Notes: generated by a model from the letters alone, not told the origin. A stretch of 16,577 nucleotides of DNA from JAOTYV01 sp041557595 (GCA_041557595.1 JBFFGE010000102.1:1-16577); one strand, 5' to 3'. Numbered from the stretch's first letter, positions 1-6,680 are shown. Made by a program: numbers and translations.

Positions 1-482
1 ACGACGATGGCGAGATGTTCAACCGGCCGGGACTGCCCGCCGACCGTTTCGTCAGCCCGTTCCCGAATGAACAGGCCGCGCGGGCGGCGAATGGCGGCGC
101 CTATCCGCCGGATTTGTCGCTGATCGTCAAGGCGCGGGTGGGCGGCGCGGACTACCTGTACTCGCTCATGACCGGCTATGTCGCGGCGCCGGCCGGGGCG
201 AAGCCGCCATCCGAGACTCTGCAATACAACACGCATTTTCCGGGCAACTGGATCGCCATGCCCGCGCCGCTTACCGAAGGCGCGGTGGAATATGCCGACG
301 GTACCAAGGCGACGGTCGACCAGATGGCACGCGACCTGACCAGCTTTCTCGCCTGGACGTCGATGCCGGAACTCGAGCAGCGCAAGCAGATGGGCCTCGC
401 GGTCATGATATTCCTGGTGGTGTTCACCGGACTGCTGATCGCGACCAAGAAGAAAGTCTGGGCGACGGTCGATAAAGCCTAA
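1..482 (+). CDS. petC: Cytochrome c1, C-terminal part (5' end outside window)
   Basis: This is the C-terminal part of the cytochrome c1 subunit of the ubiquinol-cytochrome c reductase (bc1) complex. The protein carries electrons from the Rieske protein to cytochrome c on the periplasmic face of the inner membrane. The frame is open from base 3 (reading DDGEMFNRPG) to a TAA at 480-482. The segment YNTHFPGNWIAMPAPL matches the family region that holds the axial heme methionine; here that Met is codon 258-260. It is followed by EYADGTKAT and a C-terminal membrane anchor (MGLAVMIFLVVFTGLLIATKKK) with a basic stop-transfer end. The CXXCH heme site and signal peptide must lie upstream, outside the window. 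The neighbouring petA and petB are expected upstream but not seen. The family assignment is very secure. Confidence 0.96.
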   Translation, partial: DDGEMFNRPGLPADRFVSPFPNEQAARAANGGAYPPDLSLIVKARVGGADYLYSLMTGYVAAPAGAKPPSETLQYNTHFPGNWIAMPAPLTEGAVEYADGTKATVDQMARDLTSFLAWTSMPELEQRKQMGLAVMIFLVVFTGLLIATKKKVWATVDKA

Positions 483-505
483 CCGCCGTGCGATTGCACG
501 TGTTC

Positions 506-535
506 GGAGGCCGCATCCGCGAGGGTGCGGCCTCC
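506..535 (+). terminator. Rho-independent-like terminator after petC
   Basis: There is a perfect 10-bp stem, GGAGGCCGCA at 506-515 pairing with TGCGGCCTCC at 526-535, around a 10-base loop. It starts 24 bases after the petC stop and is followed by GTCTTTGG, a short T-rich stretch. The stem is strong but the T tract is weak. It most likely ends the pet transcript before mtnP. Confidence 0.7.
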
Positions 536-551
536 GTCTTTGGCGATACGG

Positions 552-580
552 TTGATCGTCCTGGCCGCGCCGCCGATACT
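552..580 (+). promoter_or_regulatory. Candidate sigma70-type promoter for mtnP
   Basis: TTGATC at 552-557 and GATACT at 575-580 are separated by exactly 17 bases, and each matches the housekeeping consensus at 4 of 6 positions. The pair lies just after the petC terminator and would place the start of transcription near 587, giving a leader of about 29 bases before the mtnP ATG. This was read by eye only. Confidence 0.42.
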
Positions 581-615
581 CGGATGAAACACGCAAGCGA
601 ACGGAGAGGGCGAGC

Positions 616-1512
616 ATGAATGCGCCTGGCAGCGAGCCTGGATGCCCGCCGGTGATCGGCATCATCGGCGGCAGCGGCATCTACGATATCGACGGTTTGA
701 CGAATGTCGCCTGGCGCGCGGTCGATACGCCGTTCGGCGCGCCGTCGGACGAGCTGATGTTCGGCGCGCTGGACGGGCAACGGATCGTCTTCCTGCCGCG
801 CCATGGCCGGGGCCATCGCGTTCCGCCGTCCGAACTGAACTATCGCGCCAACATCGATGCGCTGAAGCGGTCGGGCGTGACCGAGATCATTTCGTTGTCG
901 GCGGTCGGATCGCTGCGCGAGGATTTGCCGCCGGGCCGCTTCGTCATCGCGGACCAGTTCATCGACCGGACCTTTGCCCGGGTAAAGAGCTTTTTCGGCA
1001 CCGGCATGGTCGCCCATGTCTCGATGGCCGATCCGGTCTGCGGCCGCCTCTGCGATCGTCTCGATAGCGCCGCCAAGGCGGCTGCGGTCGACGTGGTGCG
1101 CGGCGGCACCTATCTGGTGATGGAGGGTCCGCAATTCTCGACCCGCGCGGAATCGGAACTCTACCGCTCCTGGGGCTGCGACGTTATCGGCATGACGAAC
1201 ATGCCGGAAGCCAAGCTCGCGCGCGAGGCCGAGATGTGTTACGCGACCGTCGCCATGGTGACGGATTACGATTGCTGGCATGACGACCACGATGCGGTGA
1301 CGGTTGACGCCGTGATCAAGGTATTGCTCGAAAATGCCGAGAAGGCGCGGTCCCTTGTGCGCCATGTCGTGCCGTTGCTGGCGAAACGCACCGGCAGCAG
1401 CACCTGCGGCTGCCACACGGCCCTGGGCGACGCCCTGATCACCGCGCCCGAGGCGCGCGACCCCGCGGTCGTCGCGACGCTGGACGCCGTCGCAGGACGC
1501 GTGCTGGGATAG
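616..1512 (+). CDS. mtnP: S-methyl-5'-thioadenosine phosphorylase
   Basis: This cytoplasmic enzyme cleaves methylthioadenosine with phosphate to adenine and 5-methylthioribose-1-phosphate, in the methionine and polyamine salvage route. The product is 298 aa, close to the family norm. Visible motifs are the N-terminal phosphate-binding GIIGGSGIYD (residues 15-24), RHGRGHRVPPSELNYRAN, the AVGSLRED stretch, IADQFIDRT, EGPQFSTRAES and GMTNMPEAKLAREAEMCYA. The TDYDCW motif carries Asp217 and Asp219. These acidic residues favour 6-aminopurine nucleosides (MTA) and distinguish MtnP from guanosine/inosine phosphorylases. The ATG at 616 is supported by GGAGAGGG at 603-610. A methyltransferase gene follows after 29 bases and may be cotranscribed. 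In related genomes I recall mtnP near petABC and apt; no apt is present here. Confidence 0.95.
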   Translation: MNAPGSEPGCPPVIGIIGGSGIYDIDGLTNVAWRAVDTPFGAPSDELMFGALDGQRIVFLPRHGRGHRVPPSELNYRANIDALKRSGVTEIISLSAVGSLREDLPPGRFVIADQFIDRTFARVKSFFGTGMVAHVSMADPVCGRLCDRLDSAAKAAAVDVVRGGTYLVMEGPQFSTRAESELYRSWGCDVIGMTNMPEAKLAREAEMCYATVAMVTDYDCWHDDHDAVTVDAVIKVLLENAEKARSLVRHVVPLLAKRTGSSTCGCHTALGDALITAPEARDPAVVATLDAVAGRVLG

Positions 1513-1530
1513 GTCGAGATACACCGAGCG

Positions 1531-1535
1531 GGAGG
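1531..1535 (+). promoter_or_regulatory. Ribosome binding site that favours a TTG start
   Basis: GGAGG at 1531-1535 is six bases before the TTG at 1542 but fifteen bases before the first in-frame ATG at 1551. Normal Shine-Dalgarno spacing therefore supports initiation at TTG 1542. Confidence 0.6.
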
Positions 1536-1541
1536 CAGAAA

Positions 1542-2402
1542 TTGGCCAGCATGGATCCAACCGGGCCGAATGCCGATCAAATCGCCTACTGGAATGGCCG
1601 GAACGCCCAGAAATGGATCGCGTTTCAGGACTCCATGGACCACATGCTGGCGCCGCTGAGCGCGCATGCGATGGATATCGCCGGCATCGCCATCGGTGAA
1701 CGGGTGGTCGACATCGGGTGCGGCTGTGGCGGCACGTCGATCGAATTGGCCGGCCGCGTCGGGCCGTCCGGCGCGGTTCTGGGGGCGGATATCTCCGGGC
1801 CGATGCTGGAGCGTGCCCGGCAACGGGTGGCGGAGCTCTCGGGACACACCATCGAATTCCTGCAGGCCGACGCGTCGATCCATCCGTTCGACGGTGACGC
1901 CGATCAGGCGTTTTCCCGGTTCGGGGTGATGTTTTTCCAGGATCCGGCGGCGGCGTTCCGCAATATCGCCGGCGCCCTTAAGCCGGGCGGCCGGTTTACC
2001 TTCGTGTGCTGGGCGGAGGCGACGGCCAATCCCTGGCGGTCGGTGCCAATCGCCGTGGCGGGCCGCCATGTGACGCTGCCCACGCCCGAACCGCCCGGCG
2101 GACCGGGACCCTTTTCGCTGTCGGAGACGAACCGCCCGCGCGCGCTGCTGTCGGAAGCGGGATTCGAGGACATTCGGGTCGTGCGGGACGAGCGCGACCT
2201 GCTGATCGGCGCCACGGTCGAGACGGCCGCCGAGCATGCGGTGCAGCTCGGCCCGCTTGGCAACGTCATGTGGGATGCCCCGCCCGCGGCGCAGGAAGCG
2301 GTTGCGCAGGATATGCGGACGGCGTTGGCGGAGTACATGGCGGAAGACGGCGTTCGCTTGGGCGCCGCCACCTGGATCGCGACGGCCCGCCGGCCCGGCT
2401 AG
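1542..2402 (+). CDS. Class I SAM-dependent methyltransferase (UbiE/COQ5-like fold)
   Basis: This is a 286-aa methyltransferase of the Rossmann-like class I type. The SAM-binding motif I is VVDIGCGCGGTSIELA, followed by GAVLGADIS (acidic end of strand beta-2), FLQADAS (motif II region) and SRFGVMFFQDPAAAFRNIAGALKPGGRFTFVCW (motif III and the post-motif strand). The N-terminus NADQIAYWNGRNAQKWIAFQDSMD is typical of a large group of alphaproteobacterial methyltransferases of unknown substrate. The C-terminal half is more variable and probably forms the substrate pocket. The start is probably TTG at 1542 (see the ribosome binding site entry); ATG 1551 would remove three residues. It lies 29 bases after mtnP on the same strand, so the pair may be an operon, but nothing in the sequence shows the substrate. 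The fold is certain; the specific role is unknown. Confidence 0.85.
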   Translation: MASMDPTGPNADQIAYWNGRNAQKWIAFQDSMDHMLAPLSAHAMDIAGIAIGERVVDIGCGCGGTSIELAGRVGPSGAVLGADISGPMLERARQRVAELSGHTIEFLQADASIHPFDGDADQAFSRFGVMFFQDPAAAFRNIAGALKPGGRFTFVCWAEATANPWRSVPIAVAGRHVTLPTPEPPGGPGPFSLSETNRPRALLSEAGFEDIRVVRDERDLLIGATVETAAEHAVQLGPLGNVMWDAPPAAQEAVAQDMRTALAEYMAEDGVRLGAATWIATARRPG

Positions 2403-2457
2403 TCCATTTTGAAGCGTAGTCGGAATCGGAATTGCCCTAGCACTATACGGACCGGAT

Positions 2458-2508
2458 CACCCCCACCCCAACCCTCCCCCTGGACGGGGGAGGGGTGGGG
2501 TGGGGGTG
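2458..2508. repeat. G/C-tract inverted repeat with G-quadruplex potential
   Basis: Two 23-base arms, 2458-2480 and 2486-2508, pair with a single mismatch around a 5-base loop (TGGAC). The left arm is C-rich (runs C5, C4, C3, C5); the right arm carries runs G5, G4, G4, G5 separated by single bases. It lies in the convergent gap between the methyltransferase and the rhodanese gene, where it could act as a bidirectional terminator. The right arm on the plus strand, and the complement of the left arm on the minus strand, could each fold into a G-quadruplex. Similar C-tract palindromes recur between genes in GC-rich alphaproteobacteria as far as I recall, so a dispersed repeat is plausible. Confidence 0.85.
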
Positions 2509-2595
2509 ACGCCGAGTGCAGGCGAGTTGAGAAACTGATCGCGATTGATCAAGAACTGCTCCAGCGCTGACGTTTGTCCCGTCTGGCGCCGACGA

Positions 2596-2994
2596 CTATT
2601 TCTTCTTGGGCCGCTGCGCGACGGGACCGCCGGATTTTTTCCAACCGCCGAAGCCGCCTTCGATATGGCCGACGGGGGTGAGGCCCATATCCTGCACCGC
2701 CTTGGTGGCGAGCGCCGAGCGCCACGCGCTTGCGCAATAAAACAGGAAGCGCTTGCCCGAGGCGAAAATGTCCTTGTGGTAGGGGCTGTCCGGGTCGACC
2801 CAGAATTCGAGCATGCCACGGGGCGCGTGAAAGGCGCCGGGGATCATGCCATCCCGGTCCAATTCCCGAACGTCGCGGATGTCCACGAACACGGTGTTTT
2901 CGTCGTCGACCAATGCCTTCGCTTCGTCGAACGGGACGGTAAGAATTTCCGCGTTCGCGTCGGCGACTAATTTTTTGACGCCCTTTGTAATCAT
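2596..2994 (-). CDS. Single-domain rhodanese-like sulfurtransferase
   Basis: This is a 132-aa rhodanese-homology domain protein. Members move sulfane sulfur through a persulfide on an active-site cysteine. The elements seen are VFVDIRDVRELDRDGMIPGAFHAPRG (the CH2A-like entry region), the active loop CASAWRS with Cys87 and Arg92, and the C-terminal HIEGGFGGWKKSGGPV. No signal peptide or second domain is visible, so it is probably cytoplasmic. I chose the ATG at 2992-2994 because AGGAGG (3004-3009) lies nine bases upstream and homology begins there; an in-frame extension to 3150 has no family character. It lies 76 bases after ychF on the same strand and may be the last gene of that run. The natural sulfur acceptor is unknown. 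Confidence 0.9.
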   Translation of the reverse strand: MITKGVKKLVADANAEILTVPFDEAKALVDDENTVFVDIRDVRELDRDGMIPGAFHAPRGMLEFWVDPDSPYHKDIFASGKRFLFYCASAWRSALATKAVQDMGLTPVGHIEGGFGGWKKSGGPVAQRPKKK

Positions 2995-3070
2995 CCGGGA
3001 ATGCCTCCTGTGTCGGGGATTGGCCGTGAAGCGCCAGTATAGAAAACCCGGCCCCGCGGCGCGAGACGGA

Positions 3071-4171
3071 TCAGACGTTGAAGCGGAAGAGAATGACGTC
3101 GCCATCCTGAACGATATAGTCGCGGCCTTCCTGGCGCATCTTGCCGGCATTCTTCGCGGCCTGTTCGCCGCCGCAGGCGACGAAATCTTCGTAGGCGATG
3201 GTTTCGGCGCAAATGAAGCCGCGTTCGAAATCGCTGTGAATGACGCCGGCGGCTTCCGGCGCGGCGGCGCCCTTTCGGACGGTCCAGGCGCGGCTTTCCT
3301 TCGGCCCGGTGGTCAGGAAGGTGATCAGGTTCAGCAAGGCGTGCCCGGCGCGGACGACCCGGTCCAATCCGGCTTCCGCCAGATCCAGGCTTTCCAGGAA
3401 GTCGCGTTTCTCCTCGGCGTCTTCGAGCTGCGAGACTTCCGATTCGATGGCGGCCGAGACGATGACCATCTGGGCGCCTTCCCTGCGCGCCATTTCGGCG
3501 ACCTTCTCGGTCGCCGCATTGCCGGTCGACGCGCTTTCCTCGTCGACATTGCATACATAGAGAACCGGCTTCGCCGTGATCAGCTGCAGCCGCCGGAGCA
3601 GCGGGCGTTCGTCCGCGCTCAGTTCCACGCTCCGCACCGGCCGTCCCTCCTGGAGCGCCGCCAAGACTTTATCCATGACGGGCAGCATCGTCTTCGATTC
3701 GGCGTCGCCGCCGGCCGCGCGCTTGCGGGTGGTATCGGTCCGCCGTTCGATACTCTCGAGGTCGGCGAGCAGCAGTTCGGTCTCTACGGTCTCCGCGTCG
3801 CGGATCGGGTCGATCGACCCGTCGACATGGGTAATGTTCGGATCCTCGAAGCACCGCAGGACGTGAATGACCGCGTCCACCTCGCGGATGTGCGAGAGGA
3901 ACTTGTTGCCGAGTCCCTCGCCTTTCGAAGCGCCGCGGACCAGGCCGGCGATATCGACGATTTCCAGGAAGGTCGGCACCACCTTGGCCGATTTGCTGAG
4001 GCGCGCCAATTCGTCGAGCCGCGGATCGGCCAACGGCACGCGGCCGATATTCGGCTCGATCGTGCAGAAAGGATAATTCGCCGCCTCCGCTTCCGCCGCA
4101 TCGGACAGCGCATTGAACAGGGTCGACTTGCCGACATTGGGTAAGCCGACGATACCGCAGTTAAACCCCAT
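3071..4171 (-). CDS. ychF: Redox-regulated ribosome-binding ATPase YchF
   Basis: YchF/Obg-like ATPase 1 is a P-loop protein of the Obg-related TRAFAC family that hydrolyses ATP rather than GTP, binds ribosomes and affects stress responses. The 366-aa product has the usual length. It shows G1 GLPNVGKST (residues 9-17), the switch YPFCTIEPN, G3 as DIAGL (73-77) followed by VRGASKGEGLGN, and NVDE at 208-211 in place of the GTPase NKxD signature, the change linked to ATP preference. A helical region follows (around 130-190) and a C-terminal TGS domain ending DVILFRFNV. The ATG at 4169-4171 is preceded by GAGAGGAA and matches the conserved MGFNCGIVG N-terminus. Its first 11 bases overlap the end of pth, which suggests translational coupling. 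Confidence 0.97.
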   Translation of the reverse strand: MGFNCGIVGLPNVGKSTLFNALSDAAEAEAANYPFCTIEPNIGRVPLADPRLDELARLSKSAKVVPTFLEIVDIAGLVRGASKGEGLGNKFLSHIREVDAVIHVLRCFEDPNITHVDGSIDPIRDAETVETELLLADLESIERRTDTTRKRAAGGDAESKTMLPVMDKVLAALQEGRPVRSVELSADERPLLRRLQLITAKPVLYVCNVDEESASTGNAATEKVAEMARREGAQMVIVSAAIESEVSQLEDAEEKRDFLESLDLAEAGLDRVVRAGHALLNLITFLTTGPKESRAWTVRKGAAAPEAAGVIHSDFERGFICAETIAYEDFVACGGEQAAKNAGKMRQEGRDYIVQDGDVILFRFNV

Positions 4172-4808
4172 TCTTTTCCTCTCGGTCGGGATTCGAGGCG
4201 GTTTCGCCGTCGCCATCCGGACGTGGTTTCTTCGGCGGCGGTGGATTGATGTGCAACGCGGTTTTGGTCATGAAGCCATTGAAATCCGCATCGCCGAGCA
4301 TCGGGGCCGCCTGTGCGACCGCATCGAGTATCCGCTCCACGATGGCATCGTCCGCCTTGGCGAAATCGCTCAGGACGTGGCCATGGACCTTGGCCTTGTC
4401 GCCGGGATGACCGACCCCTATGCGGATGCGCCAAAAATCCGGGCCGATATGCTGCGCGATGTTGCGGATGCCGTTGTGGCCCGCATGGCCGCCGCCGCGT
4501 TTGGCGCGCACTTTACCGAGGGCCAGGTCGATTTCGTCGTAGAGGACGATGACCTGATCTGGATCGAGCTTGAAGAACCGCACCGCTTCACCGACCGCGC
4601 GGCCCGATTCGTTCATGAAGGTGGTCGGTTTCAGGATCAATACCTTTTCGCGGCCGAGCCGGCCTTCCGACGTGATGGACTGGAATCGCGCCCGCGCGGC
4701 ACCGAAGCCATGGCGGCGGACGATTTCGTCCACCGCCATGAAACCGATGTTGTGCCGATTGCGTTCGTATTTCGGCCCAGGATTGCCGAGCCCCACAAGC
4801 AACAGCAT
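4161..4808 (-). CDS. pth: Peptidyl-tRNA hydrolase
   Basis: Pth releases tRNA from prematurely dropped peptidyl-tRNA in the cytoplasm and is normally essential. The 215-aa product begins MLLLVGLGNPGPKYERNRHNIGF, with Asn9 and the catalytic His19. It continues with FMNESGRAV (Asn66), LYDEIDLALGKVR (Asp91, which orients the histidine) and GGGHAGHNGIRNI (Asn112), followed by RIRIGVGHPG. The core is about 185 residues; the last 30 are a proline- and charge-rich tail (NPPPPKKPRPDGDGE...) likely to be disordered. Such a tail occurs in some alphaproteobacterial Pth proteins. The ATG at 4806-4808 fits the conserved start, although the upstream Shine-Dalgarno is poor. The stop lies inside the start of ychF. 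A strong hairpin (4842-4889) and a terminator-like stem lie between it and rplY. Confidence 0.97.
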   Translation of the reverse strand: MLLLVGLGNPGPKYERNRHNIGFMAVDEIVRRHGFGAARARFQSITSEGRLGREKVLILKPTTFMNESGRAVGEAVRFFKLDPDQVIVLYDEIDLALGKVRAKRGGGHAGHNGIRNIAQHIGPDFWRIRIGVGHPGDKAKVHGHVLSDFAKADDAIVERILDAVAQAAPMLGDADFNGFMTKTALHINPPPPKKPRPDGDGETASNPDREEKNGV

Positions 4809-4841
4809 CGCGTTGTCGCCCGGCGTCTCGGCCGGTCCCTA

Positions 4842-4889
4842 GATCAACCTGCCTCTAGTTGGAATCAACTAAAGGCAGAAAGGTTGATC
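4842..4889. repeat. Bulged 20-bp hairpin upstream of pth
   Basis: The arms 4842-4861 and 4866-4889 pair: GATCAACCT with AGGTTGATC, then GCCT with AGGC, then TAGTTG with CAACTA plus one wobble, with a four-base bulge and a four-base loop. There is no T tract after it in either direction, so it is not an ordinary terminator. It lies in the leader or promoter region of pth on the minus strand, roughly 34 bases before the pth start. It could be a regulatory structure, or an intergenic palindrome of a dispersed family. Confidence 0.7.
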
Positions 4890-4903
4890 GATTCTATAAA
4901 GAT

Positions 4904-4943
4904 AGAGCGGCTTATGTGCGCCCGAATGGGCGCACGCCGCTCT
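4904..4943 (-). terminator. Terminator hairpin overlapping the rplY stop
   Basis: On the minus strand an outer stem (AGAGCGGC with GCCGCTCT, 4936-4943 and 4904-4911) and an inner 8-bp stem (GTGCGCCC with GGGCGCAC) enclose a four-base loop, with a four-base bulge on one side. It begins within the rplY TAG codon (4942-4944). The downstream minus-strand sequence TATCTTTATAG is moderately T-rich. It probably reduces or ends transcription between rplY and pth. Confidence 0.6.
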
Positions 4944-5652
4944 AGCCTTCGTTCTTTGTCTCCGACTCCTCGGATTTCTCGCCGCCCTCGGCCGCGTCTT
5001 CCGCGCCCTCTTCCGGTGCGGCGCCTTCTTCGCCTTCCTCGCCCTCTTCGCCTTCGGCCGCTTCGGCTGCGGTTTCCTCGGCGACCACGGTCGGTGCGGC
5101 AACTGTCGCAATGGTGAAATCGCGGTCGGTAATGGTGAGCTCGACCCCATTCGGCAATGTGAGCGTGCTCGCATGGACCGAATCGCCGATGTCGAGGCCG
5201 GTGAGGTCGATGTCGAAGCCTTGCGGAATGTCGTCGATACCGCAGTGCACTTCGACTGCGTACCGCACGACATTGAGGACTCCGCCGCGGCGGATGCCCG
5301 GGCTTTCCTCTTCATTGATGAAAGTGCAGGGCACTTCGACGGTAATTTGAGTGTCCGCGGCGACGCGCAGAAAATCCACGTGTTGCGGCAGTTGATTGAT
5401 CGGGTGAACCTGTAAATCGCGCGGGATCACGCGTTCGGTCTTCCCCGCGAGCTGGAGATCGTAGATCGTTGCGAAAAATGTCCCCGAATCGACGCCTTTC
5501 TTCACATCGCGCGGGTCGAGACTGACCAGAACCGGGTCTTTCTTGTCGCCATAGACCACGGCCGGGACACGGCCGGCGCGACGCGTTGCCCGGGCGGCCC
5601 CCTTACCAGCCCGGTCACGCGGCTCCGCCGCCATGGATTGTCGTTCTGCCAT
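4942..5652 (-). CDS. rplY: 50S ribosomal protein L25 (general stress protein Ctc type)
   Basis: L25/Ctc binds 5S rRNA in the large ribosomal subunit. The 236-aa product has the L25 domain (about residues 8-100: ARATRRAGRVPAVVYGDKKDPVLVSLDPRDV, then VIPRDLQVHPINQLPQHVDFLRV) and the following beta domain of the long Ctc/TL5 form (TVEVPCTFINEEESPGIRRGGVLNVVRYAVEVHC to GVELTITDRDFTIATVAAP). The last 55 or so residues are a low-complexity acidic tail rich in Glu, Gly and Ala with EGEEGEEGEEG repeats. The start at 5650-5652 is preceded by GAGGAAAT. It lies 92 bases after prs, an order (prs-rplY-pth-ychF) I know from other alphaproteobacteria. A hairpin overlaps its stop codon. Confidence 0.95.
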   Translation of the reverse strand: MAERQSMAAEPRDRAGKGAARATRRAGRVPAVVYGDKKDPVLVSLDPRDVKKGVDSGTFFATIYDLQLAGKTERVIPRDLQVHPINQLPQHVDFLRVAADTQITVEVPCTFINEEESPGIRRGGVLNVVRYAVEVHCGIDDIPQGFDIDLTGLDIGDSVHASTLTLPNGVELTITDRDFTIATVAAPTVVAEETAAEAAEGEEGEEGEEGAAPEEGAEDAAEGGEKSEESETKNEG

Positions 5653-5708
5653 AAATATTTCCTCGCTTCATGTTCGGCGTCAGCCTCCAAGGGTGTTCGA
5701 CGCCGTAT

Positions 5709-5727
5709 CGCCGCGCCCATCGCGGCG
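5709..5727. other. Short GC hairpin between prs and rplY
   Basis: CGCCGCG (5709-5715) pairs perfectly with CGCGGCG (5721-5727) around a 5-base loop. It lies 18 bases past the prs stop and about 57 bases before rplY. There is no T tract on the minus strand, so it need not terminate; it could stabilise the prs 3' end or tune rplY expression. Chance is possible in such GC-rich sequence. Confidence 0.35.
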
Positions 5728-5744
5728 AAGAATTTACCTGCCCG

Positions 5745-6680
5745 TCAATCGAACAGGCTCGAAACCGATTTTGATTCGGCGATACGCCGGATCGCCTCGC
5801 CGAGCAGCGGCGCGATCGATAATTGCCGGACATTCTGCGCCACGCGCACCGCTTCGGTCGCCAGAATGCTGTCGGTCGTCACCAGCATTTCCAGCGGCGA
5901 GGACGTTACCCGGGCAACCGCTCCGCCGGACAGGACCCCATGGGTGACGTAGGCGGAGACGGCGGTCGCGCCGGCTTCCTTGAGCGCCGCGGCGGCGTTG
6001 CACAGCGTGCCGGCCGAGTCGACGATGTCGTCCACCAGGATGCAGTTCTTCCCCTTGACGTCGCCGATGATATTCATGACTTCGGATTGGCCGGCCCGTT
6101 CGCGCCGCTTGTCGATAATCGCGAGATCCGCGTCCAACCGCTTGGCGATGGCGCGGGCGCGCACGACGCCGCCCACATCGGGCGAGACAATCAGCACGTC
6201 CTGGGTGTCGCCGATGGTCGCGAGGATGTCCTTGGCGAAAACCGGCTCGGCGATCAAATTGTCGGTCGGAATGTCGAAGAAGCCCTGGATTTGTCCCGCG
6301 TGGAGATCGAGAGTGAGGACCCGATTGGCGCCCGCCATGGTGATCAGGTTGGCGACCAGCTTGGCCGATATCGGCGTGCGGGGGCCGGTCTTTCGATCCT
6401 GCCGGGCATAGCCGTAATAGGGGATCACGACGGTAATCTGGTTGGCCGATCCGCGCCGCAGCGCATCGACGGCAACCAACAACTCCATGAGATTGTCGTT
6501 CGCCGGATAGCTGGTCGACTGGATGACGTAGACGTCTTCGCCGCGCACATTTTCGAGAATTTCGACGAACACTTCCATATCCGAAAAACGCCGGATGGAT
6601 GCCTGCGTCAGCGGTATATTGAGATAAGCCGAAATCGCCTCGGCGAGCGGGCGGTTGCTGTTGCAACTCAGGATTTTCAT
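5745..6680 (-). CDS. prs: Ribose-phosphate pyrophosphokinase (PRPP synthase)
   Basis: This enzyme makes 5-phosphoribosyl-1-pyrophosphate from ribose-5-phosphate and ATP, feeding purine, pyrimidine, histidine, tryptophan and NAD synthesis. The 311-aa product is of the class I type and normal length. It shows RRFSDMEVFVEI (30-41), VIPYYGYARQDRK (85-97), DLHAGQIQGFFDIP with His127, VSPDVGGVVRARAIAKRL (165-182), the flexible catalytic loop KRRERAG (191-197) and the PRPP-binding loop VDDIVDSAGT (216-225). The start is the ATG at 6678-6680: it matches the conserved MKILSCNSNRPLA N-terminus and has GAGGT five bases upstream. An in-frame extension to 6728 lacks support. A promoter candidate lies about 100 bases upstream. 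It heads the prs-rplY-pth-ychF run. Confidence 0.97.
   Translation of the reverse strand: MKILSCNSNRPLAEAISAYLNIPLTQASIRRFSDMEVFVEILENVRGEDVYVIQSTSYPANDNLMELLVAVDALRRGSANQITVVIPYYGYARQDRKTGPRTPISAKLVANLITMAGANRVLTLDLHAGQIQGFFDIPTDNLIAEPVFAKDILATIGDTQDVLIVSPDVGGVVRARAIAKRLDADLAIIDKRRERAGQSEVMNIIGDVKGKNCILVDDIVDSAGTLCNAAAALKEAGATAVSAYVTHGVLSGGAVARVTSSPLEMLVTTDSILATEAVRVAQNVRQLSIAPLLGEAIRRIAESKSVSSLFD

Noticed and set aside
424..2237. Long minus-strand open frames opposite mtnP and the methyltransferase
   Set aside because: Arg- and His-rich antisense shadows with no domain, ending within other genes.
2846..4144. A 432-codon plus-strand open frame opposite rhodanese and ychF
   Set aside because: It is antisense to two certain genes. 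Its protein is Arg/Asp/Gly-rich with no family pattern, as usual for the opposite strand of GC-rich coding DNA.
4172..4216. A 15-residue upstream extension of ychF
   Set aside because: The conserved MGFNCGIVG start has its own ribosome binding site, and the extension lies inside pth.
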